This document shows, piece after piece, positions 1 to 10,705 of a stretch of 64,000 nucleotides of DNA. Position numbers and translations under genes: made by a program. Each line of letters opens with the position of its first letter. Positions within the stretch are counted from its first letter, which is position 1. Source of the stretch: Bathymodiolus brooksi. Taxonomy: Eukaryota > Mollusca > Bivalvia > Mytilida > Modiolidae. The stretch is from NCBI GenBank assembly GCA_963680875.1, contig OY804589.1, forward strand, positions 20,108,413-20,172,412, read 5' to 3'. The notes beneath the pieces are model-generated. The model had not been told where the DNA came from. It made no database searches and worked only from the letters and a program-made list of their open reading frames with translations.

Positions 1-9
1 TTGCATTTA
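1..9 (-). CDS. 5' end of a TSP1 exon of gene copy B, cut by the window edge
   Basis: Only the first 9 bases of this minus-strand exon lie in the window. They follow an AG acceptor (CT at 10-11 on the plus strand) and read V-N-A with a phase 1 start, like the other TSP1 exons. The adjoining intron (10-500) is nearly the same as the introns upstream of the TSP1 exons at 42197 and 43369, so this is very probably the next TSP1 exon of copy B. The rest is outside the window. Confidence 0.6.
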
Positions 10-500
10 CTAAATATATAAAATGAAATATAAGTGTTAAGAAAAACGATTACAATTGAAAAATCACCAGAATATAATTGTCTTTATTATCCCAATCATC
101 ATAAAGTTTACAAGTTGCCGTCCACATTGAAAATTTGCTGTTTATCACGATTTTGCCTTTTGTGGACATTACTGTCGGCGTATATTTCCTAAAGACAGAA
201 AAGCATCCGCACTTTTGTCGACACTGCTATCCATTTCGAACGTATAGAACCATACAAATATGGACGGCACATAGTATGATATTGCTGTTGCTACATAAGT
301 TGTACACACAAAATAAACGTGACCTGATATTACAAATGTATTTGTTTTATTACCTTATACAGACTCCCAATTTTGAATACTCTTTTGCATATATTTCATT
401 ATTCTATAAGACGAACGTCGAGTCTACATTATATACATAAGCTGAATCGAGTACGTTAGGAAATTTAGTAAATGTTTACACATATAACTCTAACAGATAC
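10..500 (-). other. Intron between two TSP1 exons of copy B
   Basis: This stretch is clearly similar to 42368-42700 and to 43540-43951 in copy A, including a shared segment around 120-300. The TSP1 exons were therefore multiplied together with their introns. An open frame at 135-440 has a counterpart near 43621, but it lies in this intron repeat and shows no domain, so it was not called a gene. Confidence 0.6.
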
Positions 501-674
501 CTGGGCATGAAATGTTAGTAGAGCATGAACCAGTTTCATTATGCAATCCTGGGCAAGGAGAACCGCCATTTACAGGTGACGGATTATCACAGGCTCTATA
601 TCGTGTCCTTGTTCCTCCATCACACGTCTTTGTACATTGAGTCCAGTCTCCCCACGAACCCCAGTCTCCATTTA
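501..674 (-). CDS. TSP1 domain exon of Ig-TSP1 receptor gene, copy B
   Basis: This 174-bp minus-strand exon is bordered by an AG acceptor (675-676) and a GT donor (499-500). It is phase 1 at both ends and encodes one whole thrombospondin type-1 repeat of 59 residues. The tryptophans are spaced WxxWxxW at residues 5, 8 and 11, followed by a CxxxC pair (14, 18), the RTRYRAC segment (Cys29) and Cys 41, 51 and 57. The six cysteines are the usual three TSP1 disulfides, and the WxxW motif is a C-mannosylation site in known family members. TSP1 repeats are extracellular and bind matrix or partner proteins. This is the first TSP1 exon after the Ig exons of copy B. It is intact, whereas its copy A counterpart (49579-49644) is truncated. 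Confidence 0.88.
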
Positions 675-807
675 CTAAAAGGAAATAAACATTAACGTGG
701 TCAATATCTGTAAAAAACTATTAATGGAGCAAAGTTCGTTGTGGTCTTTCTAGTTAAAGTACAATGTTTATATTTTCAATAAAATACCAAAGATATCTGC
801 TAGTTTG

Positions 808-1052
808 ATTAATGGTGTTCAACGCACATTCAACAATATTTTAGGCATTTCGTCAAGGTAAGCATTATTGGTGGAGTACTCGGAGAGAACGACCGACCTG
901 TCGCTGGTCATTGATAAACTTTATCGCATAATGTTGTATCGAATACACCTTACTATGAACGGGGTTCGAACTCTCAACGTCAGTGGTGATATACACTGAT
1001 TGCACAGGTAGTTGTACATCTAGCTACCACACGATCATGACCACGACAGCCC
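808..1052 (-). mobile_element. tRNA-derived SINE (minus strand)
   Basis: On the minus strand it starts with a tRNA-like head, has a B-box-like GTTCGAACCCC around 965-975, and ends in a body with AATATTGTTGAA followed by GTTGAACACC. This tail is characteristic of bivalve SINEs. The same insertion is at 49761-50012, next to the truncated TSP1 exon of copy A, so it predates the duplication. A partial relative is at 7958-8053. Confidence 0.7.
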
Positions 1053-1390
1053 CTGTTAACTACCGGTTGTCAATTTATTTCATATAATATTGCAATATAG
1101 CATCCTACATTATAATAATTAAAACGTAGATATCAAATGCAATACGCACTAGACGTTTCTGCAATAATCTCCATTATGTACGCTCAAATTCAAACGATTG
1201 GAAAACCAAATAAAAAAACATCTTATGGAGTACGAACACAATAAGGGCATAAACAGGATAGCCACGTCATGCTATGGTCACATATGCCCGAGGGATGAGA
1301 ACAATAGTCTTAGTAATAATTACATTATTTAGTAACTGTGCAATTTCAATTATAAGTATATCTAATAAACCATGTCAGTGTCGAAACACG
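1053..1390. repeat. Left flank of the 74-bp minisatellite element
   Basis: This sequence recurs at 8054-8450 and 50013-50346, each time just before a 74-bp array (directly or after an insertion). The shared flank shows that the arrays belong to one larger repeated unit. No gene is visible. Confidence 0.65.
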
Positions 1391-3530
1391 GGCTACTGGG
1401 TAGATGATACCTCCGGAGATTAATAGTCTACCAGCAGATGTATCAACCTAGTAATAGCAACACTGGCTACTGGGTAGATGATACATCCGGAGATTAATAG
1501 TCCATCATCAGAGGTATCAACCTAATGATAGTAACACTGGCTACTGGGTAGATGATACCTCCGAAGACAAATAGTCTACCAGCAGAGGTATCAACCTAGT
1601 GAGAGTAACACTGGCTACTGGGTAGATGATACCTTGGGCAATTAATAGTCCACCAGCAGAGGTATCAACCTAGTGAGAGTAACACTGGCTACTGGGTAGA
1701 TCATACATCCGGAGACTAGTAGTCCACCAGCAGAGGTATCAACCTAGTGAGAGTAACACTGGCTACTGGGTAGATGATACATCCGGAGACTAGTAGTCCA
1801 CCAGCAGAGGTATCAACCTAGTGAGAGTAACACTGGCTACTGGGTAGATGATACATCCGGAGACTAGTAGTCCACCAGCAGAGGTATCAACCTAGTGATA
1901 GTAACACTGGCTACTGGGTAGATGATACCTTCGGAGATTAATAGTCCACCATCAGAGGTATCAACCTAATGATAGTAACACTGGCTACTGGGTAGATGAT
2001 ACCTCCGAAGACAAATTGTCTACCAGCAGAGGTATCAACCTAGTAATAGTAACACTGGCTACTAGGTAGATGATACCTTGGGGCATTAATAGTCCACCAG
2101 CAGAGGTATCAACCTAGTGAGAGTAACACTGGCTACTGGGTAGATGATACCTTGGGGAATTAATAGTCCACCAGCAGAGGTATCAACCTAGTGAGAGTAA
2201 CACTGGCTACTGGGTAGATGATACATCCGGAGACTAGTAGTCCACCAGCAGAGGTATCAACCTAGTGATAGTAACACTGACTACTTGGTAGATGATATCT
2301 CCGGAGATTAATAGTCCACCTCCAGAGGTATCAACCTAGTGATAGTAACACGGACTACTGGGTAGATGATACCTCCGGAGAATAATAGTCCACCAGTAGA
2401 GGTATCAACCTAGGGATAGTAACACTGACTACTGGGTAGATGATACCTCCGGAGATTAATAGTCCACCGCCAGAGGTATCAACCTAGTGAGAGTAACACT
2501 GACTACTGGGTAGATGATACCGCCGGAGACTAATAGTCCACCAGTAGAGGTATCAACCTAGTGATAGTAACACTGGCTACTGGGTAGATGATACCTCCGG
2601 AGATTAATAGTCCACGCTCAGAGGTATCAACCTAGTGATAGTAACACTGACTACTGGGTAGATGATACCCGGAGACTAATAGTCCACCAGCAGAGGTATC
2701 AACCTAGTCATAATAACACTGACTACTGGGTATATGATACCTCCGGAGACTAATAGTCCACGCGCAGAGGTATCAACCTAGTGATAGTAACACTGACTAC
2801 TGGGTAGATGATACCCCGGAGACTAATAGTCCACCAGCAGAGGTATCAACCTAGTGATATTAAAAATGGCTACTGGGTAGATGATACCTCCGGAGATTAA
2901 TAGTCCACCAGCAAAGGTATCAACCTAGTGATAGTAACACTGACTACTGGGTAGATGATACCTTGAGGAATTAATAGGCCACCAGCAGAGGTATGAACCT
3001 AGTGATAGTAACACTGACTACTGGGTAGATGATACCTCCGAAGATTAATAGTCCACCTCCAGAGGTATCAACCTAGTGATGGTACCATTGACTACTGGGT
3101 AGATGATACCTCCGGAGACTAATAGTCCACCAGTAGAGGTATCAACCTAGTGATAGTAACACTGACTACTGGGTAGATGATACCTACGGAGACTAATAGT
3201 CCAGCAGCAGAGGTATAAACCTAGTGACAGTAACACTGACTATTGGGTAGATGATATCTCCGGAGACTAGTAGTCCACCAGCAGAGGTATCAACCTAGTG
3301 ATAGTATCACTGACTACTGGGTAGATGATACCTCCGGAGACTAGTAGTCCACCAGCAGAGGTATCTACCTAGTGATAGTAACGCTGACTATTGGGTAGAT
3401 GATACCTCCGGAGACTAATAGTCCTCCAGCGGAGGTATCAACCTAGTGATAGTAACAATGACTACTGGGTAGATGATACCTTGGGGAACTAATAGTCCAC
3501 CAGCAGACGTATGGAGGAAATGTAATAATA
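1391..3530. repeat. 74-bp minisatellite array, about 29 copies
   Basis: The unit length is 74 bp, measured for example from the GGCTACTGGG starts at 1687 and 1761. Each unit holds three inverted repeats: CTAC-TGG-GTAG, GACTA-A-TAGTC, and GATACCTC paired with GAGGTATC about 23 bases later. Units differ by point changes and small deletions, and runs of adjacent units share variants, as expected from unequal exchange. Shorter arrays of the same unit are at 9108-9541 and 50347-50625. Confidence 0.93.
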
Positions 3531-3795
3531 CTACATCAACCTAGTGATAGTAATACAAATGTAGATATCAAGTTTAGTGTACATGACCTTTATAGGGTAC
3601 GCTCATTATTTAGACAATATAATATGCTTAAGCTAAAATTAAAAAAATGTTACACATATCTGTTAAATATCTGTTTTCAATGTATTCCATATATTATAAT
3701 AACATAGCCTGCAACATTGTAATAAGTTTTTTTTTCATAACCGCTACTTTTGTGGAAGAACATGATGATCAGTATCAAGAATGATTTTCAAATCT
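3531..3795. repeat. Right flank of the 74-bp minisatellite element
   Basis: It matches 9542-9800 and 50940-51240. The matching stops abruptly near 3796, at the word AAATCTACAAA, where LINE-derived sequence begins. That places the LINE insertion inside this flank. Confidence 0.65.
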
Positions 3796-6008
3796 ACAAA
3801 TTTATTGATTAAATGTGGAACATCGACAAAAACGGGCGTTGTTTTGACTCTGATGGTAGTACCGTTATTCGCTAGTTTCGACGTTTCTCAAAATAAAACC
3901 AAATGAGACATTGATTCTGAAAGCCGACGTTTGTTGTGTGAAAATATTGCCTACCATCTCTGGAAAAGTAGAGGACGTTATATCGTGATATCATGGGAAA
4001 CAAAAAAGAAGTGCTATTACCAACACATAACGATGATGAAGAGCTAGCAAATAGATTCGGTGATTTATTCCTGGGGAAGATAGAGACTATTAGAGACAAT
4101 CTAAAAGCTTCGAGGGAAAGTCTGCATTCACCAGATGTTTTGAGCGCGGATGTTAAATTCGAGGGTTTGCAATTGACACATTTTCGGCCAACATCAATTG
4201 CTGAAATTCGTAAGATAATACATAAATCTCCTTTGAAATCTTGTGAGCTCGACCCTTTACCGACCTTTTTGTTGAAAGAGTGCATCGAAACTTTACTCCC
4301 GATAATCACCACAATAGTCAACAAATCTATAACAGAATCATATGTCCCAGCGACGTTCAGGAAAGCTGTGGTTCGACCGTTATTAAAGAAGCCGGGATTG
4401 GATCAGAACGTGCTAAAAAACTACAGACCAGTTTCAAACTTGCCGTTCGTATCTAAGATACTTGAAAAAGTAGTGGCAAATCGTCTTGAAGAACACTTAG
4501 AATCAAACTCATTACACGATGATCTTCAATCTGCTTACCGTGCTTGCCATTCTACTGAAACTGCTTTACTTCGGGTACACCATGACATTACGTTAGCTCT
4601 AGATAACAACTCTTGTGCTGTGTTGGTCATGTTAGATCTGTCGGCAGCATTCGATGTTATAGACCACCCTATTCTGATGGAACGTCTACAATATTCATAT
4701 GGAATAACAGGGCAGGCATTGACATGGATCAATTCTTACTTGAGTGATAGAAGTCAAAGTGTCAACATCGGAAATATCGTATCAACCGAGAAAATTCTAT
4801 CGTTTGGTGTTCCGCAAGGGTCTGTGCTGGGGCCGAAGAAATACTGCATGTTCTCAAAGCCGATCGGGCAGATATGCAAAAGACATAATATGAGCTATCA
4901 TTGTTATGCGGATGACACTCAAGCGTACCTAGTAATCAAACCTATTGACAATTGGATCAATATAGCTACTCGAATGGAGGCTTGTCTTAGTGACATCAGT
5001 GCATGGATGAAATCAAACATGCTTAAGCTTAATCAAGACAAGACTGAACTGAAAATGTTTACAACAAAGCAACGCACAAAGGATTTTGTCAACTGTAGTA
5101 TCAGCTTCGATGGACACATTGTAAACGAGGCATCTGTTGTGAAAAATTTAGGTGTCTTCTTCGACAAAACTCTGACTATGGAGAAACAAGTAAGTTCAGT
5201 TTCTAAATCATGTTTTCTCCAAATACGCAAGATAGGACGTATACGATCTTATATCACTGATGATGCTTGCAAAACGTTGGTCAATTCGCTAGTGATTTCA
5301 GGTTTAGATTATGGAAATGCGTTGCTATACGGGGTGAATGCCAGCATTCTCTCTAAACTTCAGCGGGTACAAAACACAGCTGCACGATCAATATCACGAA
5401 AACGGAAACATGAACATATCACCCCTGTCCTCGTCTCTTTACATTGGCTACCAGTGCAGTATCGAATTAAATATAAGATCCTGTTATATACTTTTAAGGC
5501 ACTCAACAACTTAGCACCTGTCTATCTACAAGAACTTGTGAATGCATATCAACCTACTCGTGCATTAAGATCAGAAGACTTGCAGTTGCTAAAGGCTCCA
5601 CGCATACGCACCAACATCTACGGTGAACGCCGATTGGACAACTTTATGGAACAGTCTTCTTCAAAACATTCGACATGTGCAATCAGTTAGCATTTTCAAG
5701 AAATTTTTAAAAACTCATCTTTTTAGAGCAGCTTATGGTGACAGTATTTGATTTTAAACTCTCTTTTTAATTATATTTGTTTTTGGACATGTGCAATCAG
5801 TTGTCATTTTTTTAGAAACTTGTAAAGACTCATCATTATTTTTTTTATTTTTTATTTTTTATTTTTTTTTATTCAGTCTTGACTCTTATTGCTACTTTTA
5901 CTTTTATTGATAGGATTAACATTTTATGTATTTTGTACAGCGCTTAGAGTAATTGTTTTATTAGATAGGCGCTTTATAAATATTGTATAATAATAATAAT
6001 AATAATGA
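3796..6008 (+). mobile_element. 5'-truncated CR1/L2-like non-LTR retrotransposon
   Basis: The element begins where the 74-bp flank homology breaks off and ends in an AAT microsatellite (about 5988-6006), a usual 3' end for CR1-like LINEs. Just before the tail is the GCGCTTTATAAAT segment commonly seen at such ends. The body holds the reverse transcriptase listed separately. No endonuclease domain remains, so it is a 5'-truncated insertion. Assignment to CR1/L2 rests on protein motifs and tail type. Confidence 0.8.
3993..5751 (+). pseudogene. LINE ORF2: reverse transcriptase, frameshifted near its end
   Basis: From the ATG at 3993 the frame is open for 565 residues. It covers the linker (residues ELANRFGDLF) and a full reverse transcriptase: NYRPVSNL, then LDLSAAFDVIDH with the first catalytic Asp near residue 215, GVPQGSVLGP, and YADDTQ near residue 305. 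It acts on element RNA to make cDNA by target-primed reverse transcription. At about 5625-5640 the frame is lost and the listed frame stops at 5690. In the next frame the normal C-terminal block resumes (LWNSLLQNIRHVQS, then KTHLFRAAYGDS) and stops at 5749-5751. The catalytic core looks intact, but the missing N-terminal endonuclease and the frameshift make it inactive. A stop lies just upstream of the ATG, which is probably only an internal Met of the original ORF. Confidence 0.88.
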
Positions 6009-6135
6009 TAATATCGTTTAAGGTAAAATTATATCGGTCCTGGACACGGTTTCCACTGTTTTCCTGTGTTTGGATAATATTCCAGTGTCTTATATATAGT
6101 ATTCTGGTTTCCAGGTCCTCTGGTAATATATAAGG

Positions 6136-6501
6136 TTAAACGGACGGACTGTTGGAAGGCAGGGGACTGTGAATTCGTCTTCCTTTTGCAGGATTATTGG
6201 ATGATCCAGGTTCGGAGGAAGCGGGTCCTTTAACTAGCATCCTTGGCTTCACTTCAGGTCTTTCGTGGAGAGTTCGGTGACGGAGCATGTTTTCCCTTCT
6301 ATTACAAATTTGACCACAAATGGGACAGGTAATTGTGTAGATGTGAGATTCCTCGTGACGTTTCTTATTATCGGGACGGTTGAATTCTTTTGAGCAGATG
6401 TAGCAGGAATATGTTTGAGAATATTGGACGTGGATTTTTATGTGTCTAGTGAGATTGCGCTTCTGCGTAAACTGTTTCCCACATTTGGCACACACGTACT
6501 T
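6136..6501 (-). CDS. Terminal exon of a C2H2 zinc-finger gene
   Basis: Three C2H2 fingers lie in tandem on the minus strand: CAKCGKQF..RHIKIH, CYICSKEF..RHEESH and CPICGQIC..RHRTLH. A Ser/Pro-rich tail of about 45 residues follows to the stop at 6136. Such fingers bind DNA, or sometimes RNA or protein, usually in the nucleus. An acceptor (TTTCAG, exon starting at 6501) opens in frame as K-Y-V-C-A-K-C. This agrees in phase with proposed upstream exons at 6928-6986 and 7391-7439. The gene lies between the LINE and the second 74-bp array, and no counterpart was seen in copy A. It could be a host gene or a passenger of a mobile element. Confidence 0.75.
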   Translation of the reverse strand, partial: KYVCAKCGKQFTQKRNLTRHIKIHVQYSQTYSCYICSKEFNRPDNKKRHEESHIYTITCPICGQICNRRENMLRHRTLHERPEVKPRMLVKGPASSEPGSSNNPAKGRRIHSPLPSNSPSV

Positions 6502-6927
6502 CTGAAACTATAAAATAGAAACCCATGCTATGTTTGGGTAAAATAAAAATTTCAGTTGTATTTTTATTCCTGTTTTGAGATTTGATTGTCTTTTTGTTGT
6601 GTGATGCATATATTTAGTGGAATGACCAGATCCCTTCTTTAGTCTGGCAGTTTGTGTGTCTCTTTTTTTTTGGTCTCGTTTTCTAATCGTGTATCTAAAT
6701 ACTTCACTGAAAATCGATTAAGAACTGAATAACATTAATAAAACTACACTCGTTCGGGCTTATACACTTGACGTAATGAAATCTTTTAAAATTATAACAA
6801 TATGTAGTAAGATTGTTCAAATAACTCGCATCTTATTTCTTTTTTTCTGAAAGATTCATACTAATAGTAAAAACTTTACAATATGTAGCAAATGGAAAAC
6901 TATTGCACAAAACGAAAATAATTTTAC

Positions 6928-6986
6928 CTTTAACAATATGTAAACTTTCCTTGTTTCTTCTTTTATTTGTATAAATTCTTTGTATT
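6928..6986 (-). CDS. Proposed internal exon of the zinc-finger gene
   Basis: A pyrimidine-rich acceptor (ending TTTTTTTTCAG) and a donor (AAAG|GTAAAA) enclose 59 bp. Read from phase 1 to phase 0 the exon is open, giving a basic segment with EYKEFIQIKEE. Its 3' phase fits the finger exon at 6501. There is no homology support; the call rests on splice sites and phase. Confidence 0.4.
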
Positions 6987-7390
6987 CTGAAAAAAAAGAC
7001 GTTACGTTACACAATCATCAGAATGTGGGGAAATAATACTAGGAAAAACGCATTTGTAGAAAACTTGCTAAAATAAATAGTACCAGCGAAACATTATGGT
7101 ACCTTAATTTTTTCTGAAAAGGAACGGGTTTGATTTTCAAAAATCTTTCAATAGTTTGAAGGAAATTATGAGAATATTGATTAAAACGTGTAAATGGGAT
7201 ACAGAAGTTCTCCATAGAAAAGAAAATGTCACAATACGATCAGTCATTATACAAGACTATTGATTTTTATATAATAGAAGACTGTTTCCTGAATTAAAAA
7301 TCAACGTGTGAAAAGACTACATGAATTAATTTGAAAACAGAAGATAATACTGATTAAAATATGCAAGTATAGTAGGATTGAGATGCTTAC

Positions 7391-7439
7391 CTTTGTTCGA
7401 ATATACATTCTCTACTATATTCCACAGGATAAACACATC
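7391..7439 (-). CDS. Proposed upstream exon of the zinc-finger gene
   Basis: A strong donor (ACAAAG|GTAAGC) ends this minus-strand segment. With an acceptor at 7440-7441 (TTGACAG) the 49 bp read open in phase 0 to 1, giving DVFILWNIVENVYSNK, and join in phase to the exon at 6986. An alternative is a first exon opening at an ATG near 7501 in a different frame, but that would end in phase 2 and not fit. Weak evidence. Confidence 0.3.
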
Positions 7440-7789
7440 CTGTCAATATGAATGTTGGAATGAAAATGCCGATTTTCAAATTTGAAAATACAAAGGTTAA
7501 CATTTGAATTTGATTGGACAAAAGAAAGAGATTCAACGAATGGCCAAAAATAAATGGTACAAACGCTCTCATTGGACATATAAGGAGAACCGTGGTTGGC
7601 TAATGGAAAGGGGGATTGTGGCATTTCATTGGTCGATATGTAAGCGGGAAAAATGGAATGCCCTATGGGGAAACTCCCAAAAGTTTCCGAGTTGACCCCG
7701 AGGTGTTTCCGAAGAAAAAATGCTGGGAAAATCCGGTGAAAAAAAGGCGTGCCGAATTATCTCCCTTACACTTCCCGTTACGTCACTCC

Positions 7790-7905
7790 CTATAAGTCAT
7801 TTCTGGTGACTTCCGGTGATGCAATTTCCGGTCACTTCCGATGACGTTATTTCCTGTAGCTTCCGGTGAGACCACTTCCGGTGACGTCATTTCCGGTGAT
7901 GTCAC
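7790..7905 (-). promoter_or_regulatory. ETS/CRE motif cluster, possible promoter of the zinc-finger gene
   Basis: This is a GC-richer island in AT-rich DNA, made of degenerate repeats of CTTCCGGTGA and ATTTCCGGTGA. It holds a full CRE palindrome TGACGTCA (7882-7889), and ACTTCCGG (reverse of the ETS site CCGGAAGT) at 7809-7816 and 7874-7881, plus near-matches. ETS and CRE sites are typical of TATA-less housekeeping promoters. It lies upstream of the minus-strand zinc-finger exons, as a promoter would. It could instead be only a short GC-rich minisatellite. Confidence 0.4.
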
Positions 7906-7957
7906 TGCTCCTCACCACTCCTCTTCAAATACGCGCCCGATTCAACATGACATACTA

Positions 7958-8053
7958 CTAACGGGGTACGAACTCACAACGTCATTGGTGATAGGCACTG
8001 ATTGTACCGGTAGTTGTATATCTAACTACCGCACGATCACGATGACAGCCCCT
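7958..8053 (-). mobile_element. Partial tRNA-derived SINE head
   Basis: It matches the tRNA-like half of the SINEs at 808-1052 and 49761-50012, including the B-box-like part, but the 3' body is missing. It is followed by the same left flank of the 74-bp element, so it belongs to the second copy of that unit. Confidence 0.6.
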
Positions 8054-8093
8054 GTTAAATATCGGATGTCAATTTATTCCATATAATATTGTA

Positions 8094-8181
8094 AATAAGG
8101 GTAATAACAAAATTACCGAAATCCGAACAATCTTACAAAGGGAAAGTCAAAACTCATAAGTATATAAACAGACAAAATCAG
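8094..8181 (-). mobile_element. Short 3'-end fragment of a retroelement
   Basis: These 88 bp interrupt the flank sequence that is continuous at 50040-50060. Their reverse complement closely matches 58072-58162, just downstream of a reverse transcriptase fragment. This looks like an insertion of only the 3' end of that family. The flanking bases allow a 3-4 bp target duplication (TAA or GTAA). Confidence 0.55.
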
Positions 8182-9107
8182 TAATATAGCATCCTACACT
8201 ATAATAATAAAAACGTAGATAACAATTTAATAGGCACTAGGCGATTCTACAATACTCTCCATTATGTACGCTCACATTCAAAAGATTGGAAAACCAAATA
8301 AAAAACATCCTATGGAACACGAACACAGTAAGGGCATAAACAGGATAGCCAACAATCGGGCTATGGTCACATATGCCCGAGGGGGGAGAACAATAGTCTT
8401 AGCAATAATTACATTATTTAGTAACTGTATAATTTCAATATAGGATTAAACGCATTTTTTTCGGAGTTTATCTATGTATAACCTGGACCAATTCACTCAC
8501 AAACAAATACAAATCCTTATAATTCTGTAGCTAAGTAGTTTTTGTTCATTTGTCTTGAACATTTACCTTTGCGGATCCCCAGTACGCACATATACATTCC
8601 ATTGATGTGTGTCGGCCATGAATAATAAAATGCACTAACCTTGTTTTTCTACATTGATAACTAGACGGTGATGTAATTAAGTTACTGATATTTTCCAATT
8701 TTATGCCATTTTGCATTTAGCTACTCAAGAAAGTAAAATGCTCACAAAATCGTAAAATAAATCAGTAACCAGCTTGTGGCAATCAGCGTCCCTTGTAAAC
8801 AACGTCACAGGATGACGATATATTACAAAAGTCGATAGATGGTAGTCTTAAGTATTGTTTCCGAAATTACCTTTCTATGACAACAATACAAGCTATTTTT
8901 TTTCATTGACATTTATTTTTTTTATTTCATATCTAACAATAATTGTCGATTATTAACAATACACATTGTTTATTTTATCTTTTCTTATTATCGGGAATCC
9001 AAGCCGACATTTGGCTTACATTACGAACAAAAGTAGTCCGGCGAATATCGCCTCTCGAAAAATAAACTGACAAAAACCCCACCTCCATAAGCGCTTATAC
9101 CCATTAA
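8182..9107. other. Flank of the second 74-bp array, with unassigned sequence
   Basis: The part to about 8450 matches the flanks at 1085-1370 and 50050-50330. From about 8450 to 9107 nothing in the window matches and no gene, RNA or repeat was recognised; this may be an insertion specific to this copy. Confidence 0.4.
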
Positions 9108-9541
9108 TGAGTAGATGATACCTCCGGAGACTAATAGTCCACCAGCAGAGGTATCAACCTAGTGATAGTAACACGGACTACTGGGTAGATGGTACCTCCG
9201 GAGACTAATAGTCCACCAGCAGAGGTATTAACCTAGTGTTAGTAACACTGACTACTGGGTAGATGATACCTCCGGAGACTAATAGTCCACCAGCATAGGT
9301 ATCAACCTAGTGATAGTAACACTGACTACTGGGTAGATGATACCTCCGGAGACTAATAGTCACCAGCAGAGGTATCAACCTAGTGATAGTAACACTGACT
9401 ACTGGGTAGGTGATACCTCCGGAGACAAATAGTCCACCGACAGAGGTATCAACCTAGTGATAGTAACACTTGACCCCTGGGTAGGTGATACCAGCGAGGA
9501 CTAATAGTCCACCAGCAGAGGTATCAACCTAGTGATAGTAA
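9108..9541. repeat. 74-bp minisatellite array, about 6 copies
   Basis: Same unit and internal inverted repeats as the array at 1391-3530, starting in a partial unit (GTAGATGATACC). It sits at the place equivalent to 50347-50625 in copy A, because the sequence to its right (9542 onward) matches 50970 onward. Confidence 0.9.
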
Positions 9542-9883
9542 TAAAAACGTAGATATCAAGTTTAGTGTACATGACCTTTATAGAGTACGCTCATTATTTA
9601 GACAATATAATATGCTTAAATTAAAATGAATAAAATGTTACAAATATCTGTTAAATATCTGTTTTTAATGTATTCCATATAATATAATAACATAGCAACA
9701 TGGTAATAAGTTCATTTGTTCATAACAGCTATGTTTGTGGATGAACATGATGATTAGTTGGTGCTAAGTCAATTCTAAGTATCAAGAATAAATTTCAAAT
9801 CTGCAAAGTATACATATACAATTATACAAATATAGCATCGTGGTTAGTAAGTAATAGACTATCGATATTACCTGTTTTTATGG

Positions 9884-10338
9884 TGAATGTGTTCGTATGA
9901 GGCAGACTTCATACAGTGGCTTCTCAAGAAAAACGAAAAGAAACTTGCCCGATCATTTAATTTCACGTTCCGCTATATGTCCTTTCACTAAATAATTCTA
10001 GGTTTGGTGATTTCGTTGATCGCATCTATCCCATTGAGCTTCAAATAAAGAATACCACAGATACAGATAGGTCTGCTTCATACCTTGACCTACTCCTCGA
10101 AATATACATTGAGGGGAGATTAAGAACGAAACATTACGACAAAAGAGATGATTTCAATTTTCCCATTGTGAACTTTCCATTTATATGTAGCAACAATCGA
10201 GCTGCACCTCCATATGGAGTATATATCTTGCAGTTGATACGATATTCCAGAGCTTGTGATTCTTATCAGGATTTCCTTGATAGAGGGTTGCTTCTAACAA
10301 GGAAGCTACTGAACCAATGGTTCCTCTTAGTTAATTAA
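9884..10338 (+). pseudogene. Reverse transcriptase fragment of a YIDD-type retroelement, copy B
   Basis: Plus-strand translation gives SYEADFIQWLLKKNEKK, then FNFTFRY. A 7-bp deletion removes the YIDD aspartates and shifts the frame. From 10003 the frame is open again to a TAA at 10336-10338: FGDFVDRIYP, SASYLDLLLEI, DDFNFPIVNFPF, YGVYILQLIRYS, RKLLNQ. This protein family is abundant in molluscs and other invertebrates; I do not assign a superfamily (Penelope-like is possible). The copy A counterpart is 53744-54196, and a third copy is at 57486-57791. Confidence 0.75.
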
Positions 10339-10499
10339 AGTTTTATTTAAGAAGGGTATGTCGATAGAAGATGATATTATTGCCAATATTATATAATCAC
10401 CAAAAACGCTTATACCTATCTTTTATATAGAAAACGTTGTTTATTTTATTCATATTATATACTAGTACTTGAGCATAACTTTTAAAAACCTTATCCTGT

Positions 10500-10705
10500 G
10501 CAATCAATGCCTGTGACCACTAAAAAGTGAGTTCGAACTCCGTTCATGGCAAGGTGTACTCGAAACAACATTATGTGATACATTTGTCAGTGACTTGCGG
10601 TAGGTCGGTTGTTTTCTCCGGGCACTCCGATTTCCTCCACCAATAAAACTAACCTCGGCGATATAGCTCAAATATTGTTGAAAGTGGCGTTAAAGACCAT
10701 AAACC
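10500..10705 (+). mobile_element. Bivalve-type SINE, 5'-truncated
   Basis: It contains a B-box-like GAGTTCGAACTCC and the body TTTCCTCCACCAATAAAACT ... ATATTGTTGAAAGTGGCGTT, a sequence I know as widespread in bivalve SINEs. The matching copy at 54370-54560 is in the same place in copy A, so insertion came before the duplication. Confidence 0.75.

Larger units (their letters stand above)
6502..7780 (-). other. Introns and upstream part of the zinc-finger gene
   Basis: Apart from the two small proposed exons this stretch is AT-rich, with no repeats matching the rest of the window and no other coding signal. The plus-strand open frame at 7504-7695 shows no domain and overlaps the opposite-strand reading. 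Confidence 0.35.

Noticed and set aside
1391..3530. CRISPR-like array of palindromic repeats
   Set aside because: Units are contiguous 74-bp tandem repeats without unique spacers, in a eukaryotic setting.
3872..4324. 150-residue minus-strand open frame
   Set aside because: It is antisense to the LINE reverse transcriptase.
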